Assembly (NCBI GenBank): GCA_047600785.1
Contig: JASGKH010000002.1
Span: 2,170,001-2,234,000 of the forward strand
Direction of reading: 5' to 3'
Length of the DNA: 64,000 nt
Source: Breznakibacter sp047600785
Lineage (GTDB): Bacteria; Bacteroidota; Bacteroidia; Bacteroidales; Marinilabiliaceae
Shown: positions 8,301 through 16,908 of the stretch, one piece after another
Numbering within the stretch: position 1 is the stretch's first letter
How the letters are laid out: the number at the start of each line of letters is the position of its first letter
The notes under the pieces: generated by a model
What the model was told of the DNA's origin: nothing
Databases searched by the model: none
The model's input: the letters and a program-made list of their open reading frames with translations, nothing else
Translations under genes and position numbers: made by a program

Positions 8301-10640
8301 CTACATATATTTAGCCACCAATGCTTTTAATCCGTTAAATGAAATCGGCTTGGTAACGTAATCGGTGCATCCGGCTTCAATGACCTGCTTTTTCCCGTGG
8401 CTGTATGTATAGGCAGTGACTGCTATAATGGGAAGTTGCGATGCAAATTCCCTTATCTGGCGTGTTGCCTCCAGTCCATCCAATAAGGGCATTTTAACAT
8501 CCATGAGCACCATTTTTAAGTTAGGGTTTTCACGGCACATGGTCACTGCCTCAATTCCATTACTAGCCCTTAGATAGGGCAATTTCAACACATTGAGCAT
8601 CTCGCTCATCAACATAAAGTTGGTTTGTTCATCTTCTGCAATCAATATCAGGTTGTTCTGTGCTCTTTGGTCTTCCATCCGGGACACTTGGGAGACGGAT
8701 TGTATTTCGGCTTGAACGGCCTTATCCAAGAACAACGTAAAATAGAATTCCGATCCAGTCCCTAAGTGCGAAATAACTTCAAGCGTACTCCCCATCAACT
8801 CCACATAGGCTTTGCAGATGGCCAGCCCCAATCCCATGCCCCCGGCCTGCTTGGAATGTTGGTCAACCTGCAAAAAGCGTTCAAAGATGCGCGTCTGCAT
8901 TTCCTCCGGAATACCAATTCCTGTGTCTTTTACAAAAAAGCGGAGCCCATCTCCATTCCTGTCAACACCAAATGCAATGCCTCCTTGGTTGGTGAACTTA
9001 AAAGCATTGTTCAGCAGGTTGGTAAAAATCTGTATCAATTTGGTCTGATCGGCCATGTACCTGCTACCTCCCTCCAGCATTGGATCGATCAGGCAGCGGA
9101 CCGAAAGCCCTTTGTCCTTGGCTTTAGGGGCGTATTGTACGTACAAAGTACGAAGTATGCCAGCTACGTCCACCGGCTCAGCCTTTATGGCCACCTGCTG
9201 GGCTTCGATGGCAGCCATATCCACAATATCGTCAATAATAGCGATTAAGTGGTTGGCGCTACTTAATATGACTTGGTTAAAACGTCGCCGTTTTTCCAGC
9301 ATCAACGATTCGTCTTCCAACAAGCGGGAAAAACCCAATATTGCGTTAATCGGGGTACGTATCTCGTGCGAAATGTTATGCAAAAAGGCCGTTTTGAGTT
9401 TGTCGCTCTCTTCCGATTTACTTTTTGCCCATTCCAGCTGCATTTGAGTCTTCTTGCGATCGGTGATATCGGACATAAAACCTTCCAACAAACTGGCTTG
9501 GTCGGCATCGCGGACAATGGCCCCCCGTACCCAGATCCATTTCACCATGCCTTCGGCACAAATGATCCTAAATTCCATGCTTATGGGTGGCGAATGAAAA
9601 TAGGCCTTTTCAATTTCACCATGGATGTGCAAAACATCTTCTGGGTGTACGATTGACCCAAAACTACGAATCTTGTTATGCAGAAAGTCTGTGGACGGGT
9701 AACCTGACAATTCTTCAATTCCCTGGCTGAGGAACAACATGGTCAGATTGCCATCTGTCCGGCACGAAAAAACAACCCCACGTAAGTTGTTGACAATGGT
9801 TTTCAATTTTATCGTGCTCTCGTTGAGTTCCTTTTCTATTTTCTTTCGAATGGTTATATCGCGAAAACTCCAAACACGTCCCACTGTCAGCCCCTTCACA
9901 ACCTGGGGCTGTGAAAATACTTCATATTTACGACCGTCCACAAAATGCAACGTATCGGACGATACCAAATTTGGATCGATATAATCGGGCGATTGAGGAT
10001 CGACAAACGACTTGGGAATTAATAATTGGGCACCGAAAAATGCAGAAAGTTCCTGATTAGAGGAAGAATGGAACTTCTCCTCAGCAACCTGCCACATCCT
10101 TAAAAAACGACTATTGTACCTTACAATCCGGTTGTCGTTGTCAAGGACCAACAATGCATCAAACGTGATTTCGAATGCAGCTTTTGCCAATGCCAAGCCA
10201 TATAACGCATCTGAATTCTCAATGCCGGTTACCGTCCCTTCCGTACATTCCAGACTCTGGTTTGGGCGCTTTTGCCCCAAAAAATAATGTACTTGATAAG
10301 GAAGCCATTTCAATTCCTCGAAAGTTATTTGCGCATCAAATCCAAAATCGGAAGGCTCAGGCACCTCTTCTTCTTTTGATCTTAAAACAATTATTGGCAA
10401 CGACTTGAATATGGGTGCATGATTTCCAAGCAATTTATGATGGCCTTCAGGCAAGGGCGCTATCACAAGTAATGCATCGGGGGCCTTGCCCGAATAATGT
10501 AAAACAGCACGAACCAGTTCCTCGACATTTGAAACCGGATTACCGATTAACTTAATACCATACGATTCAAACCTTGGAAGGATATCGGACAAAAGACCAA
10601 ATTGGCTACAATAAACCAAAACGTGACAATCGGGCCTCAT
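8301..10640 (-). CDS. Hybrid histidine kinase with receiver-like N-terminus (779 aa)
   Basis: The first 120 or so residues look like a receiver fold (hydrophobic strands such as HVLVYCSQ, DALLVIAPL and LPIIVLRS) but the acidic pocket and phospho-acceptor Asp are not recognisable. Two PAS domains follow (about 150-270 and 285-400), then HisKA with NISHEIRTP (His425), HATPase with NLLNNAFKF, DTGIGI and GGMGLGL, and a true receiver with Asp714 in VLMDVKMPL and the conserved Lys in YVTKPI. No membrane segment is seen, so the protein should be cytoplasmic. It is a separate gene, 227 bases downstream of the four-gene unit on the same strand. The N-terminal domain may be a sensory or docking pseudo-receiver (inference). 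Confidence 0.9.
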   Translation of the reverse strand: MRPDCHVLVYCSQFGLLSDILPRFESYGIKLIGNPVSNVEELVRAVLHYSGKAPDALLVIAPLPEGHHKLLGNHAPIFKSLPIIVLRSKEEEVPEPSDFGFDAQITFEELKWLPYQVHYFLGQKRPNQSLECTEGTVTGIENSDALYGLALAKAAFEITFDALLVLDNDNRIVRYNSRFLRMWQVAEEKFHSSSNQELSAFFGAQLLIPKSFVDPQSPDYIDPNLVSSDTLHFVDGRKYEVFSQPQVVKGLTVGRVWSFRDITIRKKIEKELNESTIKLKTIVNNLRGVVFSCRTDGNLTMLFLSQGIEELSGYPSTDFLHNKIRSFGSIVHPEDVLHIHGEIEKAYFHSPPISMEFRIICAEGMVKWIWVRGAIVRDADQASLLEGFMSDITDRKKTQMQLEWAKSKSEESDKLKTAFLHNISHEIRTPINAILGFSRLLEDESLMLEKRRRFNQVILSSANHLIAIIDDIVDMAAIEAQQVAIKAEPVDVAGILRTLYVQYAPKAKDKGLSVRCLIDPMLEGGSRYMADQTKLIQIFTNLLNNAFKFTNQGGIAFGVDRNGDGLRFFVKDTGIGIPEEMQTRIFERFLQVDQHSKQAGGMGLGLAICKAYVELMGSTLEVISHLGTGSEFYFTLFLDKAVQAEIQSVSQVSRMEDQRAQNNLILIAEDEQTNFMLMSEMLNVLKLPYLRASNGIEAVTMCRENPNLKMVLMDVKMPLLDGLEATRQIREFASQLPIIAVTAYTYSHGKKQVIEAGCTDYVTKPISFNGLKALVAKYM

Positions 10641-10867
10641 AAAACTTCAATAATTAGAACTTCAGATGCAAACAGGTCTCATTATTATAATTACGTTAAA
10701 AATACAATAATCCATCCAAAAATCAACAATCCCGAACAAACATGAGGGTATTCAAAATACTTTTTAGATCATCGATTCTTAATTTCTCAAAGAAACCATT
10801 AAACCACATAAAAAAAACATAATACATGGATTGTTTTGACGAAAATGCATTTATTAACGAAAACGTT

Positions 10868-11311
10868 CTATTTCAAATCCTTATATGTAATATTTATACC
10901 TGCACATTCAAATTCATTGTCAGCAAAAAAATGGGGGGCGGTAATTTCGACAAACACTTTTACCGTTTCGCGGATTTCGAAAACTTTTTCGACGGCAAAA
11001 TTATCAGCCGCATTGTCGTAAAGCACTGTTCGGTAAGCATCGTCAGAAATTAAACGTATATGGATCTTACCCAGCTTCCCACGTCCGCAAACCGCCACGT
11101 GATATTCCCTATCGCCCAAAAAAGTAGTATTGAGCTTAATCTTTTTCATTTTCCGGATGGCAAACGACCTGGACAAAGAGCTCTGTTTAAACTCTTTGGG
11201 AGCTGAATGGCATTTTTTCTCATAATCCCGGCAGCTCTGTGCGTTATTGTCAAAAGTGGCAATAACAAAAAACACGGTTCCTGCCAGCATAAACTTCATC
11301 AGATTCATCAT
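10868..11311 (-). CDS. Small exported protein, conserved hypothetical
   Basis: This 147-residue protein begins with a signal peptide (about residues 1-24, ending near DNNAQS). I chose the ATG at 11311 over an in-frame TTG at 11317. The mature part starts with a cysteine pair (SCRDYEKKC) followed by a beta-rich region with alternating hydrophobic residues (REYHVAVCGRGKLG, YRTVLYDNAADNFAV, VKVFVEITAP). Similar small exported proteins occur in Bacteroidota, but I know of no assigned function. It is the last gene of the unit that starts with the 1083-residue kinase and sits 15 bases after the gene before it, so it is probably co-expressed with that signalling system. No T9SS sorting domain or lipobox is seen, so the mature protein is probably periplasmic. 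Confidence 0.72.
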   Translation of the reverse strand: MMNLMKFMLAGTVFFVIATFDNNAQSCRDYEKKCHSAPKEFKQSSLSRSFAIRKMKKIKLNTTFLGDREYHVAVCGRGKLGKIHIRLISDDAYRTVLYDNAADNFAVEKVFEIRETVKVFVEITAPHFFADNEFECAGINITYKDLK

Positions 11312-11326
11312 GGGCAAAGAATGTGG

Positions 11327-12208
11327 TTAGTTTTTACTCCACAACATACGCAATTTCGTGAGTTCGGCGTTTAGTTCCATTAATGATTTTTTTGTCGATT
11401 CGGCCGAGCGGTTGGAGCTGATCACGACCGCTCCATCATAGCGTTTTTGTGCTGTTGGGGGCGATGTTTTTGTGCTGTATGCATCAAACGCCGCCACAAT
11501 CGATTTTATCTCCGACAACATCATCTCTTTGGTAGTCTTATCCAAATATTTCCCAATCATGCTTTGCAACTGGTCAAGGATAAGTTTTTGATCACCCAGG
11601 CGACGTTTAAAATCGTTACTTTGCATATCCATTTGCGTAGAATTTACGGCCAGGTATACGCTCTCGACAAAAGCGCCGGCCGATACCAATGTGTAATGAT
11701 TGAAACGCGACGTTTCGAACAAATTGTCCATTACGATTTCGTATACGTCATAATAAAGCTGCTTCAACGTGTCCACATTGCCAATATTATCGGAAAACCG
11801 GTTTTTGATTTTTTCGATTTGCGAGGGGAAAATATTGAGGTTTTTTCCCATTTCATCAATCACCTGAAAATATTCAAGCGCAGTGGAACTTTGCCTGAAA
11901 CTGACGCAATAGGCCAAATCGGCCAAGTAGCAACCCAGAGCCAAATATTGCTCTTTGGATGTGCCATAAAGGGTTTTATTGACGGTTTTGTTGAGTAAAC
12001 GCGGGTGGTATTTCAATTCGTCCTTGCTCACATAATGCAATACTTCATCGGGCGAAGGCACTGCAAATAATTCTATCACTGCCGTATCTTGCACCGGCGT
12101 TTCTAAAAACGCAGCTGCTTCCGCTGACTGCGAAGCTCCCCATACCAAACAACACGCTACGGTAAAAACTTTCACCAACCTATTTTTATGCGCACGACCC
12201 ATAATCAT
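11327..12208 (-). CDS. Exported alpha-helical protein of unknown function
   Basis: This 293-residue protein has a basic N-terminus and hydrophobic stretch ending near ASQSAEAAA, read as a signal peptide. The mature part is almost entirely amphipathic helix, with one notable stretch (EQYLALGCYLADLAYCVS) carrying two cysteines. I recognise no catalytic motif or named family with certainty; similar helical exported proteins occur in Bacteroidota. The start may be the ATG at 12208 or the one at 12202. It lies 14 bases after the receiver/pseudokinase gene and just before the small exported protein, which suggests the four act together. A role as a periplasmic accessory or sensor partner is inference only. 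Confidence 0.72.
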   Translation of the reverse strand: MIMGRAHKNRLVKVFTVACCLVWGASQSAEAAAFLETPVQDTAVIELFAVPSPDEVLHYVSKDELKYHPRLLNKTVNKTLYGTSKEQYLALGCYLADLAYCVSFRQSSTALEYFQVIDEMGKNLNIFPSQIEKIKNRFSDNIGNVDTLKQLYYDVYEIVMDNLFETSRFNHYTLVSAGAFVESVYLAVNSTQMDMQSNDFKRRLGDQKLILDQLQSMIGKYLDKTTKEMMLSEIKSIVAAFDAYSTKTSPPTAQKRYDGAVVISSNRSAESTKKSLMELNAELTKLRMLWSKN

Positions 12209-12222
12209 AAAATTATTAAGAT

Positions 12223-13410
12223 TTAATTATTCATTTTTAAGCCATCGTGGGTATGTAACCCAACCGATACTTTTATTCCTCTAAAATCGTTGTTTGTAAT
12301 GACCAAATGACCATGATGGATTTCGGCAATCATTTTGGCAAAGCCCAGTGAATGCGCCAATGAATTAAAAAGGTCGAACTGGGCATCGATCTGAGCATCG
12401 GACAATGGACCTGCCTGATCGCTGTACACAATCTCCAGTCCTTCTGACTGCTTATTGATATCCACCTTAATGACTGCCCCCGCATGATTGCGATCGACCA
12501 TAAAGTCCATCACGATCAAAAAACATGAGGCCACAAGCTGGTTTTCCCCCGGTATAAAAATCTCTTTGTCGTTCAACGGCATCTCAAACCGAACGTTTTT
12601 TTGCCTTAGTTTTTCATCCAAATGGAACACACTGTAACCAAGCATTTTTCGAACGCCCAATCTCTCGGCTTTCAGGTTCATGTTTGGTGATTGTAACTCA
12701 GTGATACGCAAAGCCGTGTTCACATAAGTTTCCATCTTCACCAACGAATTATCTATTTTATCGACCAACTGAGCTACTTTTTTGGAATCAACTTTATGCT
12801 TCACAATTTGCAGCATACCGGTAACCTCACGCAGCGAATCACCGACTTCTTTTCCCAGTACTTTGAGAAACTGCTTCTTCGACTCTTCTATACGTGTGAG
12901 TTCGTTGTTGGTTTCGACCAAATGGGCATTGGTATCGAGAAGTAGCTTATTGGTAAACTGCAGCTCTTCGGTTTTTTCATTGACCATTTGCATCAATTGC
13001 TGGTTTAGCTTTATCTGTTCGGCCCTGCTTTTTTTCAGTTCCACGTGTACTTTCACACGAGCAATCAGCTCACTGGTATCGTAAGGTTTCACAATGTAGT
13101 CTTCGCCGCCCGCTTCAAAACCTTCCATGATACTTTCACGGTCGGCTTTGGCGGTGACGAACACCACCGATGCATTGTAACCGGGTAAATCGGTCTTAAT
13201 TTGCCTACATGTTTCGAAACCGTCCTGGTCGGGCATCATCACGTCCATCAAAATCAAATCAAACTCCTCTTGCCTCAGCCAGTTGATACATGATTTACCA
13301 TTGAGGGCAAATTCACTCTCATACCCATATTGATTGAGAATAGTGGCGGCAACCTGAATATTTTTTGGGTTGTCATCCACAATCAACACTTTTCCTTTTC
13401 TCAAATCCAT
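12223..13410 (-). CDS. Response regulator receiver fused to a degenerate kinase core
   Basis: A typical receiver fills residues 5-125: DDN near the start, Asp56 in ILMDVMMPD, FVTAK and Lys in YIVKPY. A coiled coil (about 130-190) leads into a region placed like HisKA, where the H-box reads FLKVLGKEVGDSLREV and so lacks the phospho-accepting histidine. The HATPase-like part has no N-box and no clear glycine lid; only short motifs such as SLGFAKMIAEIHHGHL, like the end of a kinase, remain. It is probably a receiver with a pseudokinase docking domain that takes phosphate from the kinase encoded 40 bases upstream, which itself has no receiver. No DNA-binding domain is present, so output would be by protein-protein contact. 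Confidence 0.85.
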   Translation of the reverse strand: MDLRKGKVLIVDDNPKNIQVAATILNQYGYESEFALNGKSCINWLRQEEFDLILMDVMMPDQDGFETCRQIKTDLPGYNASVVFVTAKADRESIMEGFEAGGEDYIVKPYDTSELIARVKVHVELKKSRAEQIKLNQQLMQMVNEKTEELQFTNKLLLDTNAHLVETNNELTRIEESKKQFLKVLGKEVGDSLREVTGMLQIVKHKVDSKKVAQLVDKIDNSLVKMETYVNTALRITELQSPNMNLKAERLGVRKMLGYSVFHLDEKLRQKNVRFEMPLNDKEIFIPGENQLVASCFLIVMDFMVDRNHAGAVIKVDINKQSEGLEIVYSDQAGPLSDAQIDAQFDLFNSLAHSLGFAKMIAEIHHGHLVITNNDFRGIKVSVGLHTHDGLKMNN

Positions 13411-13450
13411 ATGGTGTAAATTTATTTTTGAAGCTATTGTTTCCCAATCC

Positions 13451-16400
13451 TTATACTAACTCATAAAGATCGGCAAACTTTTCGAGGTCCACGATACATT
13501 TTTTCAGTTCTTCCACATTGAAGTTGTTGTAACAGGATTGCAACCGCTTCGCAAATTGTAACAATTCACCTACCTGCAATTTTGTTCCCAGCTCAATTAA
13601 CACCCCTACAATTGGTGGAATCTTGCTGAATGAAGGCGCGTCGCGAAATGAAGGCCATAATTTTGCCAAAGCCAATTGGCATTCAACTTTAATGTTTTGT
13701 TCTATTTCCACAACTGCGAAACCGTTGTTTGACGGCAACTTGAAAGTCTCATGGTCAAATACATCCCCCACAAACAAATTCCCCGCATTTTCGTAGCGCG
13801 AAACGACAACTTTACATTTGGGCAAATCGACCTTAAAATGGGAACCCACTCCCGACTGGCTATCTAATGTAATGCTTCCTTCCATAAGTTCGACCAAACG
13901 CTTCACAATGCCAAGTCCCAGCCCGGTACCCCCGTAGCGACGGTTATCCTGCCCGTCCTGTTGCACAAAGTCGTCGAAAATGGTTTTCTGTGACTCTGGT
14001 TTTACGCCGATGCCCGTGTCAATAACCGAGATTGACAAGAAAAGTGTACCATCAGGGTTTGGAGATGTTTCCACAATCACTTCCACATGCCCTTTCTCGG
14101 TAAACTTAATGGCGTTTCCAATCAAGTTGCTCAAAACCTGCCGCAACCTTGTATCGTCAATCCAAATTCGTTCGGTTGGCGGGTTGCCCGGCAATTTCAA
14201 CTTGAGTTGTAAGAATTTTTCTTCAGCAGGAGCCTTGAACATGAAAACGGTTTCGCGCATCAACTGGACCACATCGACTTCCGAAGGCCTTAACGATAGC
14301 TTTCCGGCTTCGATTTTCGAGAAGTCAAGCAAATCATTGATCAGGTCGAGCAATGCCATGCCGCTTTTTTTGATGCTGTTAAGATATCCTAGTTGGATTT
14401 CATCTGTTGTATTGTTTTTTAGCAAATCGGAAAAACCGGTTATGGCGTTCAACGGGGTTCGCAACTCGTGGCTCATGCGTGCGATAAAAACACTTTTGGC
14501 TTTGCTGGCCGACACTGCCTCTTCTTTTGTTTTGACCAGCCGTTGGTTCAACACCATTTGTTCGGTGATATCGAAATGCACCGATATGACTTTTATCGGC
14601 CTGCCTCCGTGCGAATATGTCACGACTTTACCAATGCTTTGTATCCACTGGTATTCGCCTTTTGCGTTTTTAATGCGGCTCACGAAACGGAACTGGGGAG
14701 TTTTGTACCTTAAGTGAGTGATGAAATCCCGGAAACACAGTTTTACATCGCAAGAATGTACCAACCGGATAATCTCGGGAATTTCAACCAATGTTGAATG
14801 GTTCCCGTATCCAAGCATCTCAAGCCAAAGCTGGCTGACCTCTACCGTGCGTTTTTCCAGATTCCACTCAAACGTTCCCAGATTGGCCACATCCATTGCC
14901 ATGAGAAGCTTTTCGTTGGAGTTTTTTGTTAAACTGTATTCTTGGATACGGTTAATGGCCAAACCAAACAGAGTTGACAAATTTTTTAGGGTTTGCCCAT
15001 CGGCACTGGAATATTCGGTTCTTTTGCCGGCCACAAACAGTACGCCCTTGTAATCGTTGTCAATTTCAATGGCAGCCCAGGCCATTTTATTAAACGGCAA
15101 CAATTGGTAGATCGGAATATCGCCAACCAGATAATCATTCAAATCTTGGTTAGCGAAATGGCACATTTTTTCGTCATGATGCTTCAAATAACATTCACGA
15201 AAATGCCTTTCGAGCATCTCGACCTCCTCCTGATATGAATAACTGCTATCGGAATAAATAGACGTCACCAACTCGTTGTTCAGTGGATTTCGATAAGCTA
15301 GAAAGCAAAATTGGCTTTCGGTAATCTCCAATGCATATTGCCTGACCAACAACAAGACAGTCCCAAATTTATCCACGTTGGATAACAATTTACTAATCTC
15401 GGCCATGTTTTGGTTGATCTTTACTTCTTTGAGCAACCTGTCCTGTGTATTCTTATGTGCCGAATGGTTATATGCCATGTAACACAATGAGTTTTGAGGC
15501 TTATCGTGAATGACGTATACCGATGCCATGACGGGGTAAACCTCTCCCATTTTGTTCCGATGCTTGGTTTCGAGCTGAATGGCACCACGCTTGATAATGG
15601 AGCGCATCAACCTGTTCCACTTCATCACACCGGACACAACCAGTATTTCTGTGATGTTGGCAAATTGGGCATTCCCTTTATCCCACCCGTATGAGCCCCG
15701 GGCTTGCATATTGGCATAGGTCACAAAACCATGTACATCGCAAAAAATATAGTCATTAGGGGCGTTTTCGATGACGAAGTTATTCTTCTCGACTTGTGCC
15801 CGTAACAAGATTTCAACCGATAGATCTTTCACAATGATGATCCATCCCTGCGAACGGTCCAGATAATCGGATAAGGGAGCCAAAGTAAATGATGCAGGGA
15901 CCCGTGTCCCTTGTTTGGTCACAACTGCCCCGTCAAAAGTATAAGGCCCATCGTCAGACCTAAATGCCGTATTGGAAATATCAATTTTTTTTACGGTTTC
16001 ATCAGCTGTTTCAATCAGCTCCCAAAGGTTTAACTGGTCGCTCCCCACATTCAAAGATGCACCAAACAAACCGGACATCTTCGCATTGCATCCGGCCACA
16101 TACCCACTAGCCTCTACCACAATCAACCCCTCGTCTACATTTGGGAAAAGTGAATTCAGCAAAGCTTCAACTTTTCGAAATGCCACGTTCGAACCGATAT
16201 CCTGATGGCAAAGTAAAGTATCTTCGTTGCAAGCTTCGCTTTCGTTATCGTCAATTTGCCCATCAATGAAACGGGACGGTTTTGCTAAACTATCCGGATT
16301 TTCTTCCAACAATGCGTTGGAAATAGAAATAATCGCATACCCATCATCCAAATAGGATGCATACCCAATGGAAAACGACACACGCCAGATATACTTTCCC

Positions 16401-16702
16401 GTGTTTTTATGGGTATGTACAATAGCTATTTGCTTTTTGTATACTTGACGGGTTTCAAACGCAAGCTTAAACATGTCGTTTACACTGCACGAGCGGCACA
16501 TGATTCCTGTACCACAAATTCCTTTAGACAAGACATTATCGCAATGAAGTAGGCGCCCAAACGATATTTCAACGTTATCGGAATCGGTTACGCCGAATAT
16601 TTCTTTTGCCGCATGGTTGATCCCCACTACAATATTCCGTTTGTCAACGGCCAGCGTCGGATGGGGCAACGAATTTAAAATACTGAGTAGATGTGACGAC
16701 AC
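13451..16702 (-). CDS. Multi-PAS histidine kinase without receiver (1083 aa)
   Basis: Translation starts at a GTG (16702). The first PAS domain (residues 1-130) carries a cysteine set, Cys54, 63, 69 and 72, in a HCDN...GICGTGIMCRSC pattern also seen in PAS domains of other bacterial kinases, possibly a metal or redox site. Two more PAS domains (about 165-420), a GAF domain (425-590) and a fourth PAS (595-725) lead to HisKA with RMSHELRTP (His745) and HATPase with NLIGNAIKF, DTGIGV and GGTGLGL. The last 110 residues resemble the His-less HPt-like tail of the 1778-residue kinase, but no receiver lies between. The receiver is instead in the next gene, 40 bases on. The protein is predicted soluble and heads the four-gene unit. 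Confidence 0.9.
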   Translation of the reverse strand: MSSHLLSILNSLPHPTLAVDKRNIVVGINHAAKEIFGVTDSDNVEISFGRLLHCDNVLSKGICGTGIMCRSCSVNDMFKLAFETRQVYKKQIAIVHTHKNTGKYIWRVSFSIGYASYLDDGYAIISISNALLEENPDSLAKPSRFIDGQIDDNESEACNEDTLLCHQDIGSNVAFRKVEALLNSLFPNVDEGLIVVEASGYVAGCNAKMSGLFGASLNVGSDQLNLWELIETADETVKKIDISNTAFRSDDGPYTFDGAVVTKQGTRVPASFTLAPLSDYLDRSQGWIIIVKDLSVEILLRAQVEKNNFVIENAPNDYIFCDVHGFVTYANMQARGSYGWDKGNAQFANITEILVVSGVMKWNRLMRSIIKRGAIQLETKHRNKMGEVYPVMASVYVIHDKPQNSLCYMAYNHSAHKNTQDRLLKEVKINQNMAEISKLLSNVDKFGTVLLLVRQYALEITESQFCFLAYRNPLNNELVTSIYSDSSYSYQEEVEMLERHFRECYLKHHDEKMCHFANQDLNDYLVGDIPIYQLLPFNKMAWAAIEIDNDYKGVLFVAGKRTEYSSADGQTLKNLSTLFGLAINRIQEYSLTKNSNEKLLMAMDVANLGTFEWNLEKRTVEVSQLWLEMLGYGNHSTLVEIPEIIRLVHSCDVKLCFRDFITHLRYKTPQFRFVSRIKNAKGEYQWIQSIGKVVTYSHGGRPIKVISVHFDITEQMVLNQRLVKTKEEAVSASKAKSVFIARMSHELRTPLNAITGFSDLLKNNTTDEIQLGYLNSIKKSGMALLDLINDLLDFSKIEAGKLSLRPSEVDVVQLMRETVFMFKAPAEEKFLQLKLKLPGNPPTERIWIDDTRLRQVLSNLIGNAIKFTEKGHVEVIVETSPNPDGTLFLSISVIDTGIGVKPESQKTIFDDFVQQDGQDNRRYGGTGLGLGIVKRLVELMEGSITLDSQSGVGSHFKVDLPKCKVVVSRYENAGNLFVGDVFDHETFKLPSNNGFAVVEIEQNIKVECQLALAKLWPSFRDAPSFSKIPPIVGVLIELGTKLQVGELLQFAKRLQSCYNNFNVEELKKCIVDLEKFADLYELV

Positions 16703-16908
16703 AATAATCGATACTTAACTGACTTTGGCATGTGTACGCAAAGCAGCTGACTATGTTTTACGGTTTTGTCAACAAAATCAATCAGTTCATCATCAATCCC
16801 CCAATACTGGGTAATCACCATTTGCAGAACTAACGTGTTTCGTAAAATAGCTAACGGATAAACCGATCATCAATTAGAAATTTCAGCATGAAACACATAA
16901 AAGTATTC

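Noticed and set aside
10641..10867. Small RNA or terminator in the gap after the four-gene unit
   Set aside because: There is a T-run on the minus strand and a weak GTATT/AATAC hairpin, but no convincing stem or RNA-like structure.
13980..14717. Plus-strand open frame of 245 codons over the 1083-residue kinase
   Set aside because: It is the antisense of the HisKA/HATPase region, which is clearly coding on the minus strand, and shows no protein-like pattern.
16703..16908. Regulatory site between the PKD gene and the 1083-residue kinase
   Set aside because: No convincing palindrome, hairpin or TAnnTTTG box was found.
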